NCBI GenBank assembly: GCA_963575645.1
Contig: OY754466.1
Location: forward strand, 20,128,001-20,192,000
DNA length: 64,000 bases
Direction of reading: 5' to 3'
Source: Xanthostigma xanthostigma
Lineage: Eukaryota > Arthropoda > Insecta > Raphidioptera > Raphidiidae
Below, piece by piece: positions 1 to 10,700 of this stretch. Below the pieces are notes generated by a model, which saw only the letters and a program-made list of their open reading frames with translations, had not been told where the DNA came from and did no database searches. Made by a program: the position numbers and the translations under genes. Numbering within the stretch: position 1 is the stretch's first letter; every line of letters starts with the position of its first letter.

Positions 1-89
1 AATACATAACCTAAATTTATATAATAATTATAATAATTCGAATCTATGATATTGCATCTTTCGCTTCAAATTTAGGTAAATTTTATTAA

Positions 90-325
90 GTAGAATAATA
101 AAACACTATAAAAAGTATACTATTATTATATAAAAAACAACTATGGCATGTATCTCTTTTGCGCATGCGCCGATTTTCCCCAAAAAATTTACAAAAATTT
201 CTAGTAAAAATAGATAGAGTAAAAACCGTTTTAAAAACTATATTATTATTATATAAAACATCATTATAAGAGATATATTCTTTTACGCATGCGCCGATGT
301 TCCCCAAAAACAATAGGCCACTTCA
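90..325 (+). repeat. Duplicated repeat unit with GCATGCGCCGAT core
   Basis: Two diverged units (about 90-185 and 225-320) share a 'ttattatataaaa' stretch followed by a GCGCATGCGCCGAT core and 'tccccaaaaa'. A third copy lies at about 4015-4130. The three are clearly related but carry no coding sequence or recognisable terminal structure. Confidence 0.6.
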
Positions 326-469
326 TATTTGCATATCAAACATCCTCCCAAAATTTGGTTTCAATCCGCTTATCCTTGGTGTCGGAATGATAAGAAATGT
401 CAAAAGTGACGTTTGCAACTCTCAAAAGTATTATGTTCTAATAATAATTAGTTATTCCAATACTTAACT

Positions 470-780
470 TAGAAGGCGTTGCATTTCACAAAATACTAAT
501 GTCAAAAAATTGAATTAAACATTAGAAATGCAGCCGTTTTCATGTTAAGACAAGACATACGTTATCTTCTAATTTCCATGTACGGCAAACAAAGACGACC
601 GACCGCGTCGCGCCATGCATTAGACAACATTGCATTTATACAGCTATTTTTCTATATAAATTTGTATAAAAAAACTGTTTAGGCAAATTCTGTTATACGA
701 AATCTATGTAAAATGTTCTCCTCTTTCGTTTAAGACTGGTTTCAAACCGATCTGATTTAAATTGAGCGAGAAATTAGCAA
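470..780 (-). repeat. Dispersed repeat, inverted copy of 55230-55575
   Basis: Blocks such as 'agaaggcgttgcatttcac' and 'aatctatgtaaaatgttctc' are reverse-complement matches, in the same relative order, to sequence at about 55230-55575. Both copies are diverged and non-coding. The family is not recognised. Confidence 0.6.
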
Positions 781-884
781 AAAGCACGCACAGGGTCAGG
801 CGGAACGTTACGCGTTAGGAACGTTACACTTTTTCGTGCATGCAGCCGGTGTTTTATCAATTTATAAGATTGGTGATTCATCAA

Positions 885-1114
885 TTTATAAGACGTTATC
901 ACGTCAAAAACAATTTTTAAAGTTTTTGTCTGCCTGTCTGTTTGTTCCGGACAATCTACAAAACCATTGGGCTGATTTTGACGGGACTTTCACTGGCAGA
1001 TATTATAAGGAGTAAGTTGGGCTTTAAAGAAAATAAAATAGGGAAGTCTTCATAAGCTCTGCGAACTGAAGAAACATAAATTCCACGCTGATGAAGTCAC
1101 GAGTTACAGCTAGT
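885..1114 (+). mobile_element. Helitron-like or SINE-like repeat tail
   Basis: The segment runs from 'gtctgcctgtctgtttgttc' to 'gaagtcacgagttacagct', then agt. This word pattern ('gtctgtctgtttgttc' ... 'gacgaagtcgcgggttacagctagt') is common in insect genomes and often ends non-autonomous Helitron-like repeats. A second, better-preserved copy ends near 30577. The superfamily is inferred from memory of the pattern, not shown by hairpin or CTRR analysis. Confidence 0.4.
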
Positions 1115-1213
1115 AATACATACACAAATATACAACTTTTAACATAACGTCACAAACATTCCTGGCGGGTTTTCTAGTCACGTGATATTTTATACTTTTT
1201 AAATAATTTGTTA

Positions 1214-1831
1214 CAGTAAAACCTCGTTAACACGAACTCGTAAAAATCAGGCAAAAAGTTCGTGTTATGTGGGAGTTCGTGTAAACCGAGTATGGCATAA
1301 AATACAGTCATTTTTTGTGTCAAATCATGATTTATTTTAAGTAAACATTGAATAATTATTTATTATAAATTATCTAATAACATTAATTGTTCTTAAATAT
1401 TATCTGAGTTTGAAAGTTTGTTTTTATTTGTTTACAAAATACATTTCAATAAATAAGAGGGGAAACATTTTGAGGTATGTTTCTATTTATAGGATTTCGA
1501 ATGAATTTTTAATCTCTCAGTCCTTTGTCTATTTTTAGAATGTGAGTTAATTACTTTTGTAATCCCTTAAGCGAATCTTTTCTTTTAGTTGTATTGTATA
1601 TTCATTGACCAAAATGATCAAAATATATGATTTGAGAATTTTTGTAGTTCGTATTATCCGATAATTAACCGTGAAGGGACGAAAAAGTTGTTCGAAGTTC
1701 GTATTAACGAGGGTTCGTGTTAACCGAATATAATTACATTAAAGCTTATGTGACCATTGTCGAGAGCAAATTTTTGTTCGCGTTAAACCGAAATTCGTGT
1801 TAACCGTGTTCGTGTTAACGAGGGTTTACTG
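1214..1831. mobile_element. TA-flanked pogo/Tigger-like MITE
   Basis: Terminal inverted repeats start CAGTAAAACCTCGTTAACAC on the left and are mirrored on the right, with a TA dinucleotide just outside each end (1212-1213, 1832-1833). Inside, 'gttcgtgttaac' type motifs recur near both ends. No transposase is seen, so it is a non-autonomous element of about 618 bp. CAGT ends plus a TA duplication fit pogo/Tigger-type elements. Confidence 0.7.
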
Positions 1832-2023
1832 TATTAATTATCTGTTGCTTTAATTAAATTTCTTTTTTGGTATTCCATACTATTTATAATCATTATTAAA
1901 AAATAAAAAATCAGACATTTTTTTAATTTAAGAGCCCAATTTCCATAATTTTATTATTTTTAAACTGTAAGACCAAATTTAAAAAAATTTCTTCAGCTGC
2001 TAATTTTGTACATATTCTTTCAG

Positions 2024-3340
2024 CATTTATATCGATTACAATGTGCAGCCAACCGAAGACATACTGTTTTAAAATATTTGCCGGCAAATTTCACAAAACA
2101 CAAAAATAATACGACTTACTTAGATTGGAAATCTCAGCTGTTGTATTGGCGAATAGAATGGATTTTTCCGAATGCTGAAAACGTAAAATTCGTTGATGAG
2201 CGATGTTTAGAAACCAGTAAAATCGGTTCTCTACTTGAAAAATATTTGGATTCGAACGCAAACGAAGCTGTAACTAATAAATGTCTACAATTTTACCAGT
2301 CAGCAGGGTTCAACGGAATTAAAATGTTACTTAAAGCTGAAGAGAAACGTGGAAAAAAATTCTATGAATTGGAACCAATGGATATTTTAAAAGACATCTT
2401 AAAACATAAAATTGTTATTGAGCATCCAACTGTTTATATTGTTTTAAAACATCATGCTAACGAATATGACATAGTGGAATCCGGTGAGTCGAGTAATATT
2501 TTTTTATCCACTCGTGTGCATTTACTGAATTGGCGGTTTCCTATGCACTAAGACAAAAATGCCAATACTCTTATGATTCCTGTTTACTAGTTGTTTTGTT
2601 CTTTTAACCGCTCGTATCCACTTTTCTCGCTGCTCTAATATATGAGAATTTATGGAAAACGAGTAATATTTTATGTCTTGCATTTGTTTCGACTCGTTCC
2701 TGCAATTCACGACACAGCAAATCGTCGTTGGTTCTGTAATAGCTCCTATGTCCATAATTGACAGATGTACAAAAACCGAATTAAAATACTATTTTAATTC
2801 AGTTTTTGCACATAGGAGGCATTACTAGTATATAGAGCTCCATTTCCTGAATCTTTTCATCTAAAAAACGTAAAATCTGTCAACTATGCACATAGGAGCT
2901 ATTACAGAACCAACGACGAAATAGATGTTTTACCCATATGACATTTCCTGGTTAGGGCACAGCATCCAAATCATAGATAAGAATAGATCTTCTCTTATCT
3001 ATGGCACAAATGCAATAAGTTATTGATTTGCTATTGCGATCGCTGATAGTCCAAATCCAGTAGCCTATGCCTTTCTGTACGAAGTCTATTGGGTTTGTTG
3101 ATATTAATAACGTTTTTTTTTACAGATGATGACGTGGAGAATGAAGAAATTGTTAATGGAACACTTCAGAGTGGAAGTATCTTAGCGAAATTAGCTAATG
3201 TAAAAAGCGGCGCTGACGGTGATAATTCAAAGAAAAATAAAAATTTGTTATTTATATCTGAGTATTCAGATTTAGAAAATAGTTCAAGTAGTGACGAAGA
3301 ATCATCTAGACCACCGTTGAAAATTCCACGGAAATTATAG
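2024..3340 (+). CDS. Znhit6: Box C/D snoRNP assembly protein BCD1/ZNHIT6, C-terminal part (partial)
   Basis: Two exons are visible, 2024-2483 (phase 0 in, phase 1 out) and 3126-3340 (stop TAG 3338-3340), giving about 224 codons. The first encodes the conserved BCD1 C-terminal domain: an 'LPANFTKHKNNTTYLDWK' segment, then 'WRIEWIFP', 'YELEPMDILKDIL' and 'IVIEHPTVYIVLK', in the family's order. The second is acidic and Ser-rich and ends in a basic, Pro-containing tail (RPPLKIPRKL) that could be a nuclear signal. BCD1 family proteins act in the nucleus in box C/D snoRNP assembly, with NOP58/SNU13 and the R2TP/RUVBL machinery. The zinc-finger HIT N-terminus must lie upstream of the window. Assignment rests on recalled family similarity; splice borders are consensus and frame-consistent. 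Confidence 0.85.
2522..2937 (-). pseudogene. THAP-domain ORF fragment interrupted by a MITE
   Basis: Antisense in the BCD1 intron, a reading frame shows a THAP-type zinc-finger start: CCVVNC, a spacer, then 'REKWIRAVKR' with the conserved Trp. The MITE at 2723-2918 splits it. On the far side of the MITE the same frame continues back to an ATG at 2935-2937 (MGKTSI), and the 4-bp duplication (AAAT on +) flanks the insertion. After the WIRAVKR segment a possible donor (GTAAAC) follows, and no His-Phe part of the THAP finger is found, so this is a first exon or a fragment. Most likely it is a dead THAP gene or transposase piece. Confidence 0.6.
2723..2918. mobile_element. MITE with 4-bp duplication, copy 1
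   Basis: Ends are CGTCGTTGGTTCTGTAATA and its inverse. AAAT flanks both sides (2719-2722, 2919-2922). A longer relative is at 43668-44049. No coding capacity. Superfamily unknown; the 4-bp duplication is not TTAA, so it is not piggyBac. Confidence 0.8.
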
Positions 3341-3389
3341 TTTTTGATTGCATTATAATTTAAGCTATTTGTATTACAAACATCGTTCA

Positions 3390-3427
3390 AATAAAATTTG
3401 GTAAGTCTCCTTCTTATATTCAATAAA
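3390..3427 (+). terminator. Polyadenylation signals of BCD1
   Basis: AATAAA occurs at 3390-3395 and again at 3422-3427, 50-90 bases after the BCD1 stop codon, which suits the 3' end of that transcript. Confidence 0.7.
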
Positions 3428-4796
3428 ATAATAATTATTTTTTGTATTCACATCCATAATTTTTTTAAATAATTCATTTCCGCTTCATTATAAGTAATCC
3501 ACAAAACGTATAAATAATATGATATGAAGTGCAGGCCTAAGCTTTTGCTATTTTAAATCAAAATTATGGAATGCTTGATATCGTTACTATTTCAGATTAG
3601 AGTTCTATAAAATTTCCTGTTGTTTAAATGTATATTTACAATATTTTTTTATGGTTGAAAATAAATTTTTTATAATTAAAATAATATTGTTGATTTTTTT
3701 TCATTTATTGTCACAAAATACGGCTTTTTTGTTCATTGTAATTAATAAAATTCTAGCCAATTGGGCGACAGAACCATTCTTACTTCGAAAATATTAGCAT
3801 TTGACGTATTATAATAATCCGGATCGAAACGTTAATTAATTGAATTATAATTAAATAATTTGTTAATATATTGTGTGAAAAATTGGTCCATAATTTTATT
3901 TATTAAAAATTGATCAAAAAATGTTTATCAACTACCTACCTAATTTCTTTTTGACAGAACAGCTGATTTTTTTTCATTTTCTAAAAACATTTTGTACAAA
4001 ACTTTCTTGAAAAATAAATAGAATAATAAACCGTTTATGAAAAGTTATACCATTATTGTATAAAAAACGTTATAGCTCATATTCTGTTCTTTTGCGCATG
4101 CGCCGATTTTCCTCACAAACAATAGGACTTTATGTTAATACTACTAAAATTTCGTTTTGATCCGTTAAGCTGTTTGACCTGCACCATGCTGTTTTTTTGG
4201 ACTCTATGAACCTCAAAACGAAAAAATATTGGAAAATTTGGAAAAGTGTATTTTTATATAAATTAGTATCATTCTTGTCGAGTTGAAATGGTAAAATGTT
4301 ACATAACTATAAATTATTATTAATTATTCAAATAGGTATATCCTATAGGTCATATAATATTTTTTTTATGAAAATAATTAAACAGACGTAATTGGACCAC
4401 ACCAGTATATTTCGTATAATGTATGTGACAGAGACAGATATAGTTCTAACATTGCTTACAACTAATTTGACAGTTCTTTCAAAAAATTAGTTTTTATTAT
4501 TTTGTCTGGACTCAATAACAGTGTGCATTAATGAATGATAATACTATAAAACTAAATGTCCAAAAAAATAAAATAGTCAAATATATGATACATTCACAGA
4601 TAACATATTAAAAATTCAGATTTTTATCTGACCATTGTTCTAATGATAGATTACCCTTAAGTAAATAATAGTATAATGATTATTTTAATTAATTATTAAA
4701 TATGCAACTGTAATTGCTATGAAGTGCAGTATCTCATTGTAGTGATTTTTGTGCTTCATATTACGATGCTTAAAAATTGAAATTAAAAACAACAAT
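3428..4796. other. Convergent intergenic region BCD1 / CHK kinase-like gene
   Basis: AT-rich and non-coding. It holds a short repeat related to the family at 20525-20685 (near 3815-3910), the third copy of the GCATGCGCCGAT repeat (about 4015-4130), and possible - strand polyadenylation signals for the CHK gene (ATTAAA, + strand TTTAAT at 4684-4689; AATAAA, + strand TTTATT at 4493-4498). Confidence 0.55.
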
Positions 4797-7700
4797 TTAT
4801 ATTAATCCACGATCAACTACGTCTTTTACAACATCAGTTAAACGTTTCCTGTTTTCGGGCACCGTTATGGATTTTAAAATCCAAATTTTGGATATATCAA
4901 TAGCTTCATCACCCTGAAATCAAACAAAAAAAAATATTTTATATACAAGAATAAAAAAATTACGTTAATTATATTACGAATATTACAGTTCGCTGAATAC
5001 AGTAGGTACAGCTTCACAAACCTGGATACACGCTAACCCGAACACTCCAGTAATGCTACCGAACACTAAAACTTGGACAGCTACATTAAAAAAATAGATC
5101 TATTTATATTTACAAAACTGTTCTTGAACTAGATTGCAATTTGTAATTACTACTGGCGCAGCTGTGCGTATCAGTGATTTACATGAATCATCTTGTTTTG
5201 TAAAATGGGTAACAAACGTAAGCAAATAAAACATTAAATCTAGAGGAGAAAAATTTGATTTTGGTTAGTTTGAGCAAGGGAAATAGTACATATTAGCGGT
5301 CCGTCCCGATTTCACCTGGGTGCAAAAGAACGAATGGGGGAGAGGGATATGAGTATACACGTTCATCTTAGTTTACCGAGATGAATGTTGTGTCCAAATT
5401 TCATGATGATCAGAGTTACCGTTAAATAAATGCTTATCTGATTGAATTTAACTTTCTTTGAATTCTTTTATGTGTATTATTTTTTTTCTAAATATCTTTA
5501 TGAAAATTTTGGAGTCGCGTTATATTCGGGCTAATACGGTATTTTTTACATGTTGGGTTACATTATTGGAGTTTTCGTAGGGATCCCTAATTTAACTCGA
5601 CTAACAATATATGACTATGTCGTTCAGTGATAATGTAGCGTTCTATTAGTGAAAGAATTTTTAAAATCGGTTCAGTAGTTTTTGAGTTTATTCATTACGA
5701 ACAAAAATACAATTTTTTTTTTAATAATATTAGTACTTGTAGATAAGACATGTTTCACAACAACAAAAGTGTTTCTTTTACTTGGATAACCGTCAAACAT
5801 GGATGATGCACGGTTGCATATGTGTTCGGTTTTGTGACGCTGTACTGTATTTAACTACCATGATTTCTAGAGAGAATTATATTTTTATTCTTTTCTCGTG
5901 TTTCATCACAGCAAATGGAAAATGTTACTGCCTGCTCTGTTTGATATTTAAAGACATGTTCATACGAATTATTTTCCACAACACGAAAGATGCTTTACGT
6001 TGTACATTTCGAAAATATTGACATTTAAAAATTACCTGAATCTGATCTAGATCTGACACTTCACTGTCATCAATCATTGAAAATGGAACAGCTTCCAACG
6101 CCATCGCTAAACCAAATTTGCCATGTTCTTTGAAATCCCTTTCTAATATTTCTTTGGTAAAAATGTTTGGATTCAAACCAAAGTTGCGAAGTGACTCCGC
6201 AAATACTGTACAATATTCATCAAATAAACTGTTCAAGTGTTCAGAACGCAGCGTTCTCTCTGTGCATGCGAACAGGAAAAACGATATGTCTAATGTAGGT
6301 GTACTATTTCTAAAAAGTGACAGTTCCAGTTGATTAACAAATAATAAGAATACAATCAAAACGTATGTCATAGTGATGTTGAAGGCTAAATGACCGGATC
6401 ATTAGCCTGTGCTATTTATTTTAAATTGCCGCGCTTATTTATTATTACTAGTGGTCGAGATTTATTAAATTTTTAAGTTTGAACTAGCGATGCATCCGAA
6501 CCGATATATCGGCGATACTTCGGATTTGCCGATATATCGGTATCGACGATATTTATATGACCGATTCAACGATACTTTTTAATTTAAAAATGTGTAATTC
6601 TCTCAAAGAAGAAGTCGAGAGATACCTAAGGTCTCCCAATATATCGAGAGATGCAGATCCATTCGTTTTCTGGCGCAATGGCCAATGACGTCTTACACCC
6701 AAACTTGAAAAAAATTGCGCAGAAGTACTTTAGTTTCCAAATGAGTTCTGTCGCATCTGAGAGACTATTTTCCAGCGCAGGTCTTATTCAAACAGACTTG
6801 CGAAATCGCCTTTCTTCGCAAAACTTAAGATTACTTTGTTTTTTAAACAAAAATCTTATCAATGTTAATTTTAATTACTAAAATTTTTAATTATCTAATA
6901 TTAACCTATGTCTCTACTTTTTATATTAATAAAAAAAAAAATCTGACTTGTGATTTATTTATTATACCTTCATTTTTGAATTCACAATAAGCGTATCGGT
7001 ATCGGTATCGCCGATATTTTTATAAGAGTATCGGTATCGCCGATATTTTTATAAGAGTATCGGTATCATATCGGCGAAAAGGCGAATCGATGCATCCCTA
7101 GTTTGAAAGTTATTGAGGTTCTTTTGTCATTATATGGATTTCTCCTGAATCGAATTTACCTGTGTTAATTCGTACACATCGTGATGAAACATATATTGCA
7201 CTGCCCTTCATTAAAACAAAGAGAACGATATGTGTCTCATCACAATGTATATGAATTAACACATTCAAATCGATCCCACTCTTTTTTTCATTCTCGTATA
7301 ATTTATATATCGATTATACATTGCTTGCACAAACAGTTTTTGCGCATGATTGTAAATTCTGGTCAATTTTACGATATCTGTCAAGTGTCAGTCAATGTTA
7401 TTTTATAACTAGCTACACAAATATATAAATACATACATAAATACATGACTTCATTAATATTTTCGATTTTTCTGCTGAAAACTGTTCTATTGTTTTGTTT
7501 TGAGAAACAGAAACCGGATATCGCCATATTTTTTATATGTAGTCGGTTAATTTGCCGCCTAATTAATCGGTTAAAATGGTCACAATAAAAAAAACCGGCA
7601 ATTTTACATCACTATTATGCAGGGCTTAATTTCTAAATATAGAAGTATCGGAGCCCTTGACCCAATATCTGGAGGTTAGAATTTTCCATATACTTTTATT

Positions 7701-10700
7701 CTATACTGAGCATAGAAATAAAATTGCAATCAAACCATTAGGGTGCAAACATAGCACTGGCGTATCCAAGAGGGCAAAACAAGCACGGGGGACCCGGCTT
7801 AAGAAATTTCTAATTTAATCCCTCCTGGGCCAAAAGCTGGGTACGCCCATGTTAACGTCATAGACAAAGTTTTTGAAACAGAGATACTTTATTCAGATTG
7901 AATGCAAGTACATCAACCAATCCTATCATCGGAGAAATCAGGGAATTACATCGTAGAAAGAGACGCTGATATATTTTCGATATGCTTTGTTGCCTTCGCT
8001 CACCGCACATTGAATAGATAGACAATGGTTCATATAGTAAATTATTAAAAATATATAGAATTTTCCCAAAGTTCTGGGGTTAGAATAACTGATTAGTTAT
8101 TAATTTTTTGGGCGAGTTAAGTACCAGAGCAGTGCTCTGGGACTGGGAGAAGTAGCAGCGTTCCGGTCCGCTTTAATTGAAATTAACCCCGGCTATTATG
8201 TTATAATACCTTGCAAGTTGAAAATCTATCATTTTGACACCAGTTGGCGTTAAGTCTGGATTGTATTTGATTAAAAAATTAGGAGCCCATGCATCCCCTT
8301 GACTTATAACAGCTAATGCTCCTCCTTGTGTTGCCATTCTTATACTTTCACTACAATCATAAACCAGAAAATTCAGTCAACAAATAAAAAAAAAAAAACA
8401 ATAACATATTATGTTAATTGTAACTGAAAAATACAATGTTTTCTTTAAAAGTTGAATTTTTTCTCACAGTGTTAAAACTTACTTTAAAAGGTCATCATTT
8501 TGCACAGCTTTTTTAAATTTTGTTTCATACACAGTTCCCGCCAAATCTTCACTTACGACTTCCGTCCATATTTCAACCAATCTCCTGTGAAAATTTTGGT
8601 ACCACGGCTTTAATCTCTGACAGAAGTAAGTTTCCTAAAATATAAATTATTTTTTCAAATTAAATAACAATGCAACAGTCCACAATACTCATTTATCATT
8701 ATTAATACGATCTTCTTATTAACAGATCTACTAAAGCAGGGGTGGCCAACAAGTCGATCGCGAGGCCAATTTTGGTCGATCGTGATCGCTGGCAATGTCT
8801 GGGGTGGAATTTCGTGTACCCTGCACTTTGAAGCGATTGTAGAAGACAAAACTTTCTAGCAATAATTTAATGCATTCTGGGAATTTGCCAAGGTCATGAA
8901 TTCCTAGAATTCTGACAGCCTGACACTGTATTCTCCGCTCACCCAGTACAATACATTTTGAATTAAGGGGCGTTCACACATTATGTGAGGCAATGACCCC
9001 CCCCCCCCCCCCGGTGAGATGCCGTGAGATTTTGCTCGAGCCCCCCCCCCTTCTTATCTACTCATACCTCGCTGGAATGTACCTTATACTGAAACAGTGT
9101 ATAAACATAGTATGAATTTCACACCCCTTCTTCCCCGTTAGACTACGCCTACAACAAATCGATCTCGACACACTTTTAAGACAAAAAGTAGATCTTATAT
9201 ACAGAAAAGTTGGCCACCCCTGTACTAAGGCATGCCAGTACCTTACATAATGTGTACAAATCTATAATTTTGCCATAATTGTAACTTATGAGTCTACGAT
9301 TGAACCAGGGTCGGTCTGGGACCTAAAAAATGACTGAGAAAATTGTCAAACGCCTCTACGAGACTGTGCAACTACGAAGAAAATGACCGGCCCACCGGGA
9401 AAAGTTCCGGTATTCCCTGAGGCCGGACAGACGCTGGATTGAACAAAATATATTTGCACTTGTGATGGGCTTTTAACCTGCAATCTTCTAAACCTTCCCC
9501 GGGACTTGTTTTTTAAATATTGATTCTTGAAGCGCAATTTTAAGACAATCTGAGAACGTATATTCTGCCTTATTTGAAGAAAAATATCCGTAAGATGGGT
9601 GGGAATTATAAGCAGAGAAAATTATAAAACAGTAACTAAGTATGTACTTTCAAACACAGACGTATATAAACTAGTTAAAGTAAACACAACTGTAGTGATA
9701 AAACGTAAAGAAAATTTCATAAAAATTATCATAGCCGCATCGATTTTTTTTCTTTCCAGATATCAGTGAAATATTTGTAATAAATTACAATTAGTTTAGC
9801 GGTCTACCAAAACTTTTCGATGCCTGGCTAACTCTAAAAAAGCTGATGGGTGGCCCACCGGAAATTTTCTGGTATGCCGGTGGCTCCATCTGTATTCGTA
9901 TATGACTTGTGATCTGAATCACATAACTTTTTTTTACTAATTTTTTATTTTTGAAGTGAAAACTTCTTTAGCGGCGTTGTACACTTTTTTTGTAATGGGT
10001 AAAAAATGTTAAACTCGCGTCAGATCGTCAGATAAGCGTAAGACGAAAACTTTTATTTATACAACGTTAGACATCTAGCGTTGAAATATCGTACATAAAA
10101 ATGCAATCTATGATACAAACCATTTTGATCGAAAATTCGTAAGACGTTAATATTCAAGTTTTCACTTCCGCCAGCACTCCCAGAGTGCAACCCGTCTTTT
10201 TTTTTTTACTTTAAGCATTTATTTGTTCCTCCTACAATATTTTCGTTTACAGTATTTTTTATATCCGATTGCCAAATTATACATGTATAACACAATATCT
10301 GTGTTCCAACCTCTCTGTGAACAGTAATATTATCGTCACAGTGTTGCGCAGTAGCTCAAAAACCGATACAAAAAATTTCGTTTTAGCTGCTGCGCAAGAC
10401 TGCGACGATAATAATACCGTTCGCAGAGAGGTTGGAACAGAGCCTATATTGCACTTTCGAAACACCTACTACAAAAAGTATTGTTTGTGATCGTAACGCA
10501 ATGCATTATTTACCTCTAAATGATTTGCCAATTGATCATATTTTTCTGGATGATGATGTTTGTATGCCAAAGACAATGAATGGAAGCGGGCAAATAATTT
10601 CATTATAAGCAAACAGTGGGCATAATCCAGACCTGTTTGGCGCGAAGAGGAGCCATAACCATGCGGAGACAGGTCTTCTAATACTATGAAATCTGTTTCG

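Larger units (their letters stand above)
1..2023. other. Left-edge non-coding stretch, probable BCD1 intron
   Basis: I see no coding exon on either strand. The zinc-finger HIT domain expected at the start of the BCD1 protein is not here, so its exon(s) should lie left of the window. The stretch holds repeats described separately: a short duplicated unit near 90-320, an inverted copy of a dispersed repeat at about 470-780, a Helitron-like tail ending near 1114 and a TA-flanked element at 1214-1831. It ends in a splice acceptor, ttctttcag, at 2015-2023. Confidence 0.6.

Noticed and set aside
8999..9050. Poly-C runs and other low-complexity tracts (also 28491-28500, poly-T near 40500, ATT repeats near 36615)
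   Set aside because: Simple sequence only; no regulatory meaning can be supported.
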